Assembly: GCA_005805305.1 (NCBI GenBank)
Contig: SYMW01000017.1
Coordinates: 1 to 45,756, forward strand
Source of the DNA: Verrucomicrobiales bacterium
Lineage (GTDB): Bacteria; Verrucomicrobiota; Verrucomicrobiia; Limisphaerales; F1-80-MAGS106
DNA: 45,756 bases
Direction: 5' to 3'
The translations under genes were made by a program, and so were the position numbers. Positions within the stretch are counted from its first letter, which is position 1. Every line of letters begins with the position of its first letter. Shown here in pieces: positions 16,792-25,337 of the stretch. The notes beneath the pieces were generated by a model. It did not search any database. It was given only the letters and a program-made list of their open reading frames with translations, and was not told the origin of the DNA.

Positions 16792-19767
16792 TCAAGGCAC
16801 GGTTTTCTGTGCGCGGGCGGCTTCTTGCCGCGCCAATTCACGTGCTTGGAACTGCTCCAGTTCTTTCCTCCAAGACGTGACTTTCTCCGAATGGCCGGCA
16901 ATCTGGCCAAGCTTCACGAGCCGCTCGATGGCTTCACGCACCCGGGCCAGTTCGATCGCGGGGATCTGATGCTCTCGCAACTTCAAACCCTCGAAGCCCT
17001 CAACGAGCAAACTTTCCGCCTGGGCGACTTGATTCAACTCGAGGTGGCACGCCCCGAGCTGGCTTTCGGCGACGAAGGTCCGCCAATCACGAAACGGCAC
17101 GGCTTGCCGGATGTTCCGGCATTGAGTGGCGAGTGGCGCGGCTTCCTCCGGCCGGCCTTGCGCGAGGAGCACGAGCGTCAACTGCGCCAAAGTGTCGGCC
17201 AGTGCCGGATCGTTCGCAGGCAGGCTGGCGCGCCGAATCCGAAGCAAATCATTCAATAACGCTTCTGCCTCAGTTTCGCGACCTTGGATGAGGCATTGCA
17301 AGGCAAACCCGGCCATCGTTTCTTGTCTGAAGGGATCCGTCGCGGACATCGTGCGGCTTTGCGACTCCATCACTTGCTTGAATAATTCCTCGGATTCCGC
17401 GTAACGGCCTTGATTGCGAACATACTCGGCCAGATTGCTCCGCATCGCCAATGTGTTCCGATGCTCGGAGCCTTTTTGGGATTCGTGCGCGGCAAGCGCC
17501 CGCCGGCAAAGATCCTCGGCCTCTTTGTAACGTCCTTGAAATCCATAAATGATCGCCAGGTTATCCATGGATGTGAGCGTAAATAAGTGGTCGGCCCCCA
17601 ACACTCGTCGCTTGATCTCTATCAATTGCACGTGGAGCCGTTCCGCATCTTCGAATCGACCCTGAGCCTGCTTCAAAATCGCTAGCAATGCCATCGCGTC
17701 GAGGGTGACGGGATGATCCGCCCCCAGTGAGCGCGCCGAGGCCTCGTAAGTCGAGATGATGAGAGGCGCCATGGACTCCAGCCGGTTTTGTTGGTAGTAG
17801 AGGGTCACCAAATCCAACGCCGCCGGGAAGATTGAAGGATGATCTTGCGGAAGATTTTTGCGGCGGATTTCCAGTGCCGTTTGCAACAGAGGTTCCGCCG
17901 CCGCGTAGTCTCCCTGTGTCGAATAGACTCCTCCCAGACGGTGAAGCGGCCCCGCGGTGGCGGGATGCTTTTCTCCAAGCTGCCGGCGAAAGATCGAGAG
18001 GGCCTGGTGGAGAACATTGGTCGCCTCTGAGAACTGGCCCCGTCGGACGAGGGTGAGGCCGAGATCCTCTAGGGCGCGCGCCGTGTTTGTGTGGGAATCT
18101 CCGTAAAGCCCGCGGGCCAGAGTCAGTGCCGTGCGCTGTGCCACTTCCGCCGGTTCGTCAGCGCCCAGCGCCTCGTAAGTCCGCCCAATAGTGCCCCGCA
18201 GTTCAAATTCCACCTCCGGTTGGTCCCGCAGGTCTCTTCCTACCCGGTCCGATGTCAAGTCCAGCAGTTCGCGCAGCATGGCTGTGTCGCGGCCTCGCGC
18301 TTTGGCGGGCCGAACAGCCTCGAGCATGTCTTGGAGAAACCTGGCGACTTGCGCGCTTTTGCGAGCCTCGCGCGCGGCCGTCTCGCGGGCTCGCGTGGCT
18401 GTGACGGCCAGCCACGTGGTGAGTGATGCCACACCAAGGAGCAGCGCCACCCCGGCCAACGCAACCACGACCGCGCCGCGGTTACGGCGCGCGAATTTCG
18501 AAAGTCTGTACGAGAAATCCGGCGCCACGGCGCTCACCGGTTCGTTGTTGAGAAACCGTCGAATATCCTCAGCCATCGCGCTGCTGGTCGCATAACGGCG
18601 CACCCGGTCCTTCTCGATGGCCTTCATGACGATCCAATCAAGGTCTCCGTGGAGCAGAGATCCAAGCCGCTTTGGGTCACTCTGTCTGGCGTGCGCCACG
18701 GAGAGCGAATCAGGGGCGGGGAGGGCGCTCAACCGGGCCGAAGGAAGGGGCGGCTCGACGTTGCAGAGTATCCTCCGCAGCTCCTCCATGCCGGCCTGGG
18801 TCAATTGATCGTGATCAAACGGAGTTCGACCTGTGAGCAGCTCGTAAAGAAGGACGCCTAAACTGTAGATGTCACTGCGCGTGTCGATGTCCAGGGAACT
18901 GCCGCCAACCTGCTCGGGGCTCATGTACGCTGGGGTTCCCATGAACTGGTGAAATTTCGTGTGAATAGTCTTCTCCGTCAGGTCTCCCGAAGTCGCTTTG
19001 GCGATGCCGAAATCAATTATCATCGGCACGGGGGCGCCGTCCTGCTCGATCACGAGGATGTTTGATGGTTTGATGTCGCGATGAATGATGCCTTTTTGAT
19101 GGGCGTGCTGGATGGCTTGGCACACCTTGTTGAACAAGCTCATGCGGGAACTCAACGATAGACGATGGTCGTCGCAGTACTTCGTGATTGGGATTCCCCG
19201 AACCAGCTCCATGACGAAGTAGGGCCGGCCGAAATTGGTGGCGCCGCCGTCGAGAACCTTCGCGATGCTGGGGTGGTCCATCATCGCCAGCGCCTGCCGC
19301 TCGGCTTCAAATCGGGCAACGACTTCCGTCGTGTCCATGCCTAGTTTGATAATCTTGAACGCGACTCTCCGACGCACCGGTTCTCGCTGCTCGGCGACAT
19401 AGACCACTCCGAAGCCCCCTTCGCCGAGTTTCTCGAGCAGCCTGTATCGGCCGATGATTTGGCCGACGGCATCATCCCCTGGGGAGTCCGCCGAATCAGT
19501 CTTCAGCGGCGCCTCGGGCTCTTTGGGTCCGAGCAAGGGAGCCGTTGGCTTCGTCAAGGTGCTGCGAGAAAGACAGTCGAGGATTGTCCGGGCATGAGGG
19601 TCTGCCGGCGAAACTCCGCCTGCCTGCTCGCGTGCCGCCAACAAGGCTTCGACCCGTTCGCGCAGGTCGTAGTCGTCGCGGCAAACCGCGTCCAGCAACT
19701 CTCCGCGTTCACCCGCTGGTTTGGAGAGCACGAGCGTGAACAGGATTTCTTCCCTGGATTGATTCAT
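16792..19767 (-). CDS. Hanks-type serine/threonine kinase with transmembrane helix and kinesin-light-chain-like TPR repeats
   Basis: A 991-aa receptor-like kinase. Residues 1-105 are a short helical region (NQSREEILFTLVL, ERVEALLAAREQAGG) common to this PVC-group family. The kinase domain (about 108-420) has the glycine loop LGEGGFGVVY (114-123), the ATP lysine in VAFKIIK (Lys138), the catalytic HRDIKPSN (Asp231), DFG (Asp252), and GTPAYMSPEQ with SDIYSLG downstream. A single membrane helix (about 440-463) follows. The C-terminal half contains about ten 42-residue TPR units of the kinesin-light-chain type (for example ALEDLGLTLVRRGQFSEAT and LHRLGGVYSTQGDYAAAEP). I chose MNQSREE as the start; an upstream in-frame ATG at 19821 adds 18 residues. 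The topology puts the kinase inside and the TPR array in the periplasm. Targets are unknown. Confidence 0.93.
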   Translation of the reverse strand: MNQSREEILFTLVLSKPAGERGELLDAVCRDDYDLRERVEALLAAREQAGGVSPADPHARTILDCLSRSTLTKPTAPLLGPKEPEAPLKTDSADSPGDDAVGQIIGRYRLLEKLGEGGFGVVYVAEQREPVRRRVAFKIIKLGMDTTEVVARFEAERQALAMMDHPSIAKVLDGGATNFGRPYFVMELVRGIPITKYCDDHRLSLSSRMSLFNKVCQAIQHAHQKGIIHRDIKPSNILVIEQDGAPVPMIIDFGIAKATSGDLTEKTIHTKFHQFMGTPAYMSPEQVGGSSLDIDTRSDIYSLGVLLYELLTGRTPFDHDQLTQAGMEELRRILCNVEPPLPSARLSALPAPDSLSVAHARQSDPKRLGSLLHGDLDWIVMKAIEKDRVRRYATSSAMAEDIRRFLNNEPVSAVAPDFSYRLSKFARRNRGAVVVALAGVALLLGVASLTTWLAVTATRARETAAREARKSAQVARFLQDMLEAVRPAKARGRDTAMLRELLDLTSDRVGRDLRDQPEVEFELRGTIGRTYEALGADEPAEVAQRTALTLARGLYGDSHTNTARALEDLGLTLVRRGQFSEATNVLHQALSIFRRQLGEKHPATAGPLHRLGGVYSTQGDYAAAEPLLQTALEIRRKNLPQDHPSIFPAALDLVTLYYQQNRLESMAPLIISTYEASARSLGADHPVTLDAMALLAILKQAQGRFEDAERLHVQLIEIKRRVLGADHLFTLTSMDNLAIIYGFQGRYKEAEDLCRRALAAHESQKGSEHRNTLAMRSNLAEYVRNQGRYAESEELFKQVMESQSRTMSATDPFRQETMAGFALQCLIQGRETEAEALLNDLLRIRRASLPANDPALADTLAQLTLVLLAQGRPEEAAPLATQCRNIRQAVPFRDWRTFVAESQLGACHLELNQVAQAESLLVEGFEGLKLREHQIPAIELARVREAIERLVKLGQIAGHSEKVTSWRKELEQFQARELARQEAARAQKTVP

Positions 19768-19961
19768 TGGATGAGAATGAGTAAAGGTTCCCAAGTCCGC
19801 CAATGGCAATCCGATGACCAATCCGGCATCATACCATGGCGGCGAAGAATATCTTCCCTACTTCTACCCTCGGGCAATCCAGACAGAAAGCTTGAAATTG
19901 GGTTCCGACAGCGAACGAACAAACGACCAAAAGCTTGACGGCAACTGGCGAGCCTCGTTTG

Positions 19962-21467
19962 ATGTCGGTCAGCTTTAAGGAACTGATGAATCTAGCGATC
20001 ACCCTCGGTCAATCGATACGACAAGAGAACTCCAAAACAGCGGTTTTTTGGGGTGACGATCTTTTTTCGTATGATCATTTCGGGCGCCAGGCTGGATGGC
20101 TGGCGGCGCAGTTGAAGTCGCGCTGGGGTGTGAAACCCGGTGATCGAGTCGGCATTTGGTTGAAGAACCGGCCCGAGTTCATTTCGGTGCTGTTGGGGGT
20201 GTTGGAGGCCGGTTGCGTGGCGGTCCCCATCAATAATTTCCTCAAGACCGAGGAGGTCAAACACATCCTGTGCGATGCGGGCATCAAGGTGCTTCTCAGC
20301 GACCACGCCATGCGGGAGTTGACTCTTGCGTTGGTGTCGGAATTGCCCGGTCTCCAGGAGTTTTTCGTTGAAGATTTGCCGCCTTCCAAAGATCTGGAAG
20401 GCGCGTCGATCGGCCGATGTGAACGCGGAAGCTCGGATCTCGCGGTCATTATTTACACGAGTGGAACCACTGGAAAGCCCAAGGGAGCGATGCTAAGCCA
20501 CGGGAACTTGCTGCATAACGTGGAGAGTTGCCGGCAGGTTTTGGAAGCTGTGCAGTTGGACAGATTTGCCCTGATCTTGCCGATGTTTCATAGTTTCATG
20601 CTGTGCGTGGGAATTCTGCTGCCTTTGTGTGTGGGCGGCTCGATCGTGCTCATCCGGTCGGTGCATCCCCCGAAGCACATCCTGCACGAGATCCAGCGGC
20701 ACGGCGCGACGATTCTACCTGCCATTCCTCAACTTTTCCGCGCTCTGAGCACTTCCTTCGAAGGCCAATCGTTGCCACTCCGGCTCTGCATTTCCGGCGC
20801 CGCGCCCCTCCCGTCGGAAATTTTGCGGGAGTTCACGCAAACTTTCCAGATCCCTCTCATCGAGGGTTACGGCCTGAGCGAAGCCAGTCCTGTCGTTTCC
20901 CTCAACCCCCTCCGTGGTCCTTGGAAAACCGGTTCCATCGGCACTCCGATCCCAGACGTGGAAGTCAGCATTCAGGATGACTCGGGGAAAATCCTGCCTG
21001 ATGGAGCCGTTGGGGAAATCTGCGTTCGTGGTGGCAACGTGATGATCGGTTATTGGAACAAGCCCGAGGAAACTGCAAAAGCCATGCGTGACCAATGGCT
21101 GCTGACCGGAGACATCGGCTACCGCGATCAGGATGGCTACTTATTCATCACGGATCGCAAGAAGGACATGCTCCTCGTCAATGGCATCAATGTGTATCCG
21201 CGTGAAATTGAAGAGGTATTATATCAAATGGAGGCGGTCAAGGAAGCTGCCGTGATCGGACGGCCAGATACGCGCCGCGGCGAGCAACCCGTCGCGTTCG
21301 TGGTTTTGAACCAGGGAACCCAACGGTCCGAGCGTGAAGTCATCGACTTCTTGCGGGCAAAACTCGCGGATTACAAGGTTCCTCGCCATGTCCACTTCCT
21401 CGGCGCCCTTCCTCGAAATGCGACGGGGAAGGTGCTTAAGACGGAGTTGCGTTCACTCCCTGTCTAG
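19962..21467 (+). CDS. AMP-dependent acyl-CoA synthetase (long-chain fatty acid CoA ligase-like)
   Basis: An ANL-superfamily adenylate-forming enzyme of about 501 aa. The P-loop motif YTSGTTGKPKGAMLSHGN is near residue 165, the A5 motif EGYGLSEASP is near 303, TGDIGYRDQDGYLFITDRKKDM holds the A7/A8 hinge, and the catalytic lysine is in LPRNATGKVLKTEL at the C-terminus. The length and HSFMLCVG region fit FadD-like medium- or long-chain ligases rather than acetyl-CoA synthetase. The start is taken at the ATG at 19962; a TTG at 19935 and an ATG at 19986 (preceded by AAGGA) are alternatives. The gene is divergent from the kinase gene and is followed within 11 bases by a repeat-family copy. Confidence 0.9.
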   Translation: MSVSFKELMNLAITLGQSIRQENSKTAVFWGDDLFSYDHFGRQAGWLAAQLKSRWGVKPGDRVGIWLKNRPEFISVLLGVLEAGCVAVPINNFLKTEEVKHILCDAGIKVLLSDHAMRELTLALVSELPGLQEFFVEDLPPSKDLEGASIGRCERGSSDLAVIIYTSGTTGKPKGAMLSHGNLLHNVESCRQVLEAVQLDRFALILPMFHSFMLCVGILLPLCVGGSIVLIRSVHPPKHILHEIQRHGATILPAIPQLFRALSTSFEGQSLPLRLCISGAAPLPSEILREFTQTFQIPLIEGYGLSEASPVVSLNPLRGPWKTGSIGTPIPDVEVSIQDDSGKILPDGAVGEICVRGGNVMIGYWNKPEETAKAMRDQWLLTGDIGYRDQDGYLFITDRKKDMLLVNGINVYPREIEEVLYQMEAVKEAAVIGRPDTRRGEQPVAFVVLNQGTQRSEREVIDFLRAKLADYKVPRHVHFLGALPRNATGKVLKTELRSLPV

Positions 21468-21477
21468 ACTGACCAGC

Positions 21478-21647
21478 CGCGGCACGGCAGTTGACCTTCC
21501 GAAAGCCGAGAAAATGACTGGATGCGAAAGACCTCACGAAGAGGGAAGCATATCCCTTGTGAATCTGGTGAGCGTTGCGAGGGGTTTGGGAAAACTTGGG
21601 CGCCAGGATCTCGCGAGGATTGGCCTTGGGCAACTGCCGTTTTAGGA
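21478..21647 (+). repeat. 160-bp repeat family, diverged copy (copy F)
   Basis: The right half is clear: GAAGAGGGAAGCATATCCCTTGTGAATCTGG-like sequence (21538-21568) and the right end GGGCAACTGCCGTTTTAGG. The left half is degraded, with only CACGGCAGTTGACC recognisable near 21484. It begins 11 bases after the acyl-CoA ligase stop codon, in the same orientation as that gene. Confidence 0.75.
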
Positions 21648-21774
21648 TTAGGGGATCGGGGTGATGGTGGAAGTTGAGAAGGATGGTCATGCTGGCCGCT
21701 GGCGCGATTGCGTCCCCTCCACCCGGCGAACCCGGCCCAATAGTTTCAAAATCCAATCGCCTTCCCGAAAAGGA

Positions 21775-22440
21775 ATGGCAAGATTGACCGAACTGATGCA
21801 AGAGTCATCCCCAAAAACCAAGGCCAGGGAAAAGCCGTTGTCTTTCCCCGAAAAGAATTACATCACGGACCCGGATTTTGAATCTCCGATTTCCCCCATC
21901 AAGGAGTTCGTCGATCTTCCGGATTTCCCTCGCTGCGCTTTGGGAAAGCACATCAACATTGGCGGCTCGACTGGAGTGGTCGTCCAAATAGTGAACCAAT
22001 CGATCAAAATCAAAACTGTGGAGGGAACAATCCAGAGTTTTAACACGATCCGATTGAGAATCTTGCACGGCCGCCCGCAGTATCGGGAAGTGCTCAGGAA
22101 TGAGAGGGGCCAGGAGACGCGGGAGCCCCTTGAACAGCTTGAGGCGCCGTCGCCAGCCGAGCCTCCCGAAGCCAAACAAGACATCCCCGCTCCGTTGGAC
22201 TTCAATCGAGAGCCAAAACCCATCTCCATGTTTGCTGCTCGCCCCGATTTTCCCACTTGCGCTCGCGGCGAGTATTTGGACATTGGCGGCTACACAGGAA
22301 TTGTCGTGGATATTGTGAAGCATTCGCTCAAGGTTCGAGCTTCGGATGGATCGATGCGGAGCTACAACGAAGAGGCGCTTCGAAAGCTCTATGGCAAATC
22401 AACCGCCCCAGTTTTCGGCCACAAGGCCAGCGGATCCTAA
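21775..22440 (+). CDS. Unknown protein with two MscS-beta-like repeats
   Basis: A soluble protein of 221 aa (start taken at the ATG at 21775 next to AAAAGGA; the frame is open back to 21661). It contains two homologous units of about 53 residues, roughly 47-99 and 154-207. Each begins PDFPxCAxGxxxxIGG, continues TGxVVxIVxxSxKxxxxxGxxxSxN and ends RxLxG. They are joined by an acidic, proline-rich linker. The IGGxTGxVVxI pattern followed by a basic strand resembles the small beta (SH3-like) domain of MscS mechanosensitive channels, but no membrane helix is present. I infer a tandem SH3-like barrel protein. No function is assigned. The CotH gene follows within about 50 bases, so the two may be co-transcribed. 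Confidence 0.65.
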   Translation: MARLTELMQESSPKTKAREKPLSFPEKNYITDPDFESPISPIKEFVDLPDFPRCALGKHINIGGSTGVVVQIVNQSIKIKTVEGTIQSFNTIRLRILHGRPQYREVLRNERGQETREPLEQLEAPSPAEPPEAKQDIPAPLDFNREPKPISMFAARPDFPTCARGEYLDIGGYTGIVVDIVKHSLKVRASDGSMRSYNEEALRKLYGKSTAPVFGHKASGS

Positions 22441-22488
22441 ATCGAGGACCGCCGCCTGCACCCCAGCCCCTTGCCCCAGGATCACTGT

Positions 22489-24702
22489 GTGAACCCGAGA
22501 GCGAAACGCTATTTTCGGAGAACGCAATTTGCGAAGATCCTCCCTCCTTGGGCGTTTTTTGCGATTTTTGGCGCCACCGCCATCGCCCTCCTCCTGCTGG
22601 AAATCAAGGATCCGGCCCGAAAGAGGACTGCCGATGTATATATCACCGAAATCGCGGCCACTGGACGCAATGCTATCGCCGACGAAGACGGCCAGCGGCA
22701 GAACTGGATTGAAATAGCCAATTTCGGCGGCCAACCCGTTTCGTTGGAAGGCTGGAAACTCACAGACAACTTTCATCGGCCTTCTTCTTGGACGTTTCCC
22801 AAAATCCTCCTCAAGCATGGCGAGCGTTTGCTGGTCTTTGCTTCGGGCAAGGACCGGAAAACGCCGGGAAGTCCGTTGCACGCCAATTTCAAGCTCGATG
22901 AACAAGGCGAATACCTCGCACTCCTCAATCCTGACGGACAAACTGTCGTGAACGAGGTTCTCCCCAAGTATCCGAATCAGAGGGGGACTGCGACATGGGG
23001 CCTTCGCGAAGGGCTCTTGCTGACGGGTGCCGGAGGTCAAGTTCCCGCGGACGCTTACCGGTTCTTCACCGAAGGCACGCCTGGCGCGCCGAATCGCTCC
23101 GAGCTATTCGGACTCGTGGCATCCGTCAAGTGCAGCGAGCCGGCTTCACTCAGGAACAGCCCGTTCACCATCACGCTTTCAACCCGAACACCGCGCGCCA
23201 GGATTTATTACACAACCAATGGAACGCCTCCAGATCCATTCCGGGGCCTGCCCTACGCCAACCCCCTTCGAATCTCCTCCAGCACCGTTCTCCGCGCCGC
23301 CGCCTTTAGGGACAATTGGGAACAATCTCCTCCTTTGACCCGAACTTTCTTGTTTCCCAAAAACGTGCTTGACCAACGCGGACACGGTTGGCCGAAAACG
23401 TGGGGACAGCGTGACGGCCAGCCAGTCCTCGCCGATTACGAAATGGACCCCGAAATCGTCACCGACAGCCGTTACACTCAGGATCTGCTCCAAGGATTGT
23501 ACTCGATTCCGACGGTTTCTTTGGTGACCGGCAGCGAGAATCTTTTCGACGCGGAGAAAGGCATTTACTCAAACCCTATGGAGACCGGCGCCGATTGGGA
23601 GCGCCCGGCGTCCATGGAATTGATTCAAGACAATGGAACTGAAGGGATCCAACTGGATTGCGGCCTCCGCATCCAAGGCGGGTGGAATCGCCGGCCCGAG
23701 GAGTCCCCCAAGCACTCGCTGCGCCTTCTATTCAAGCGCGAATACGGCCGAGGGAGCCTCGATTATCCCGTTTTTGGAAAATCCGGAGCCCAGAGTTTTG
23801 AAACTCTCATCTTGCGTGGAGGCTGTAACAACACGTGGCTGCATTGGAGCGGGGAGGAACGCCGCCGTGGAGACTACATCCGCGATCAGTGGATGCGTGA
23901 GACCTTTGGAGAAATGGGTCAAAAATCAGCGCGCGGACGTTTTATTCATCTCTATATCAACGGCCTTTATTGGGGGCTGTATCTGCTGACTGAACGTCCC
24001 AGCGCACCGTTTATCGCCTCCGTGACGGGTGGTCTCGCAGAGGATTTCGAGAGCCGAAACGCCGAGAAGGTGCTGACCGGCGACGATCGTTCATGGACTC
24101 AACTCTTCGAGACTGTCAATGCCGGCATCCAGGAGGATTCGTCCCTGGATTCGATCCGCCCCTTGCTGAATCTCACCAACTTCGTCGACTACATGCTCTT
24201 GAATTTTTACGGGGCCAACGCTGACTGGGATAGATCATCCAACTGGTATGCGGCGCGGCGCCGCACCCCCCCTGGGCCCTTCGAGTTTTTTGTTTGGGAT
24301 GCCGAGCGCACTCTTGAAGGAGTCAGAGACGACCGGATGGCGTTTGATGATGATCTGAGCCCAACCAGATTATTTCACAAGTTGTCACCCAACCTTGAGT
24401 TCCGCAGAATTTTTAAAGAACGAGTCCGGCTGCATTGTGCGGCGGGAGGCGCCCTCTCCCCGGACCGGAACGTTCGACGATTTCAAGCCAGCGCGGCTCA
24501 GATTCAAATGCCGATAGTCGCCGAGTCGGCCCGTTGGGGCGATTACCGTCGCGACGTCCACTCCTACAAAGTCGGACCTTACGAGCTGTATGCTCGGGAG
24601 ACGCATTGGAAGCCTGAAATAGATCGTCTCGTGAAGGACTATTTCCCTTTGAGAACGCATATCCTTATGCAACGACTCAAAGAACGGGGGTTGGCTCCTT
24701 AA
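22489..24702 (+). CDS. Membrane-anchored CotH-kinase protein with lamin-tail domain
   Basis: An exported or membrane-anchored protein of 737 aa. A hydrophobic helix (about residues 18-36, PWAFFAIFGATAIALLLLE) acts as signal anchor. Residues 45-180 form a lamin-tail-like beta sandwich (VYITEIAATG, NWIEIANFGGQPVSLEGWKLTDN). Residues 220-275 contain a chitobiase C-terminal-like beta domain (RIYYTTNGTPPDP). The rest is a CotH kinase-like domain, with GLRIQGGWNRRPEESPKHSLRLLFK, LYINGLYWGLYLLTERPS and the metal-site-like FFVWDAERTLE. CotH proteins are atypical kinases known from spore coats; in verrucomicrobia and planctomycetes they occur as secreted multidomain proteins of unknown role. I prefer the GTG at 22489, preceded by AGGA, over the TTG at 22471. 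An intrinsic terminator lies 200 bases downstream. Confidence 0.85.
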   Translation: MNPRAKRYFRRTQFAKILPPWAFFAIFGATAIALLLLEIKDPARKRTADVYITEIAATGRNAIADEDGQRQNWIEIANFGGQPVSLEGWKLTDNFHRPSSWTFPKILLKHGERLLVFASGKDRKTPGSPLHANFKLDEQGEYLALLNPDGQTVVNEVLPKYPNQRGTATWGLREGLLLTGAGGQVPADAYRFFTEGTPGAPNRSELFGLVASVKCSEPASLRNSPFTITLSTRTPRARIYYTTNGTPPDPFRGLPYANPLRISSSTVLRAAAFRDNWEQSPPLTRTFLFPKNVLDQRGHGWPKTWGQRDGQPVLADYEMDPEIVTDSRYTQDLLQGLYSIPTVSLVTGSENLFDAEKGIYSNPMETGADWERPASMELIQDNGTEGIQLDCGLRIQGGWNRRPEESPKHSLRLLFKREYGRGSLDYPVFGKSGAQSFETLILRGGCNNTWLHWSGEERRRGDYIRDQWMRETFGEMGQKSARGRFIHLYINGLYWGLYLLTERPSAPFIASVTGGLAEDFESRNAEKVLTGDDRSWTQLFETVNAGIQEDSSLDSIRPLLNLTNFVDYMLLNFYGANADWDRSSNWYAARRRTPPGPFEFFVWDAERTLEGVRDDRMAFDDDLSPTRLFHKLSPNLEFRRIFKERVRLHCAAGGALSPDRNVRRFQASAAQIQMPIVAESARWGDYRRDVHSYKVGPYELYARETHWKPEIDRLVKDYFPLRTHILMQRLKERGLAP

Positions 24703-24905
24703 TAAAATGCGGCCGCAAACCTTCGGCATGAGAAGAGATTTCCTGCTTTATTTCCGAGCCGCCCGGATGTCCAAAAAAACTCTTGAAATTGTTTCTGTTT
24801 CCCCTTTACTCATGGCCATCCCAAGCGACCCAAAGGTCAATGGATGGCGGAGTACGCCAAATCCCTATTGTCTTTGGCTCTTGAACTTCCGAGTGGAAGA
24901 AACGG

Positions 24906-24955
24906 CGGGTTCTGGGTGTTTTTTTCTGTGTGTCACCCAGGACCCGTTTTCTTTT
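24906..24955 (+). terminator. Intrinsic terminator downstream of the first CotH gene
   Basis: CGGGTTCTGGGTG (24906-24918) pairs with CACCCAGGACCCG (24934-24946) over 13 positions with a single G-U pair. The loop is T-rich, and TTTTCTTTT follows immediately on the + strand. It is the expected end of the transcript carrying the 743-codon-class CotH gene. Confidence 0.8.
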
Positions 24956-25002
24956 ATTCCGCCTTTTTCCCCGACCTCCAACCTGCGAGCTCTCTGATCT
25001 GT

Positions 25003-25172
25003 TAACCTTAAAACGGCAGTTGAACACCGTGCAGATTTGTTAAAGCCTGGATGAGAAAGGTTTGACGAAGAGCAGGGCATCTCTTTTATGGAACTGGTAA
25101 GTGATTTGGAGAAATTTTATCGCCAGGACCTTACGATGATTCAACAGGGGCAACTGCCCTTTTAAGGGTTAA
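25003..25172 (+). repeat. 160-bp repeat family, nearly complete copy (copy E)
   Basis: Left end AACCTTAAAACGGCAGTTGAA (25004 on) and right end GGGCAACTGCCCTTTTAAGG are inverted repeats of each other. The interior carries the family motifs CCTGGATGAGAAAGGTTTGA (25047-25066), GAACTGGTAAGTGATTTGGA (25100-25119) and TTTATCGCCAGGACCTTACG. GTTAA occurs just outside both ends (25001-25005 and 25168-25172). That could be a 5-bp target duplication, or part of the palindrome itself, because the flank is nearly symmetric. Confidence 0.88.
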
Positions 25173-25337
25173 AGGAGCGTCGCAACCAAAGTTCGACCGC
25201 TCTCGCGTTTTCCAGTGGACTTCGATCCCCGTCTGGTTGACTTTGCGGGAGAGTTGGTGCGAGGTTTGCTGCGATTCTAACATCATGTTTTACGAAGACC
25301 CGACTATGGGTGCGACCGCCCGGTATGGCCCAACCCC

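Larger units (their letters stand above)
24703..25337. other. Intergenic region between the two CotH genes
   Basis: Some 630 bases without a supported gene. It contains an intrinsic terminator (24906-24955) and a nearly complete repeat-family copy (25003-25172). The last 165 bases before the giant gene should carry its promoter. Frames of 70-96 codons in the region run across the terminator and repeat and are not credible genes. Confidence 0.6.
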
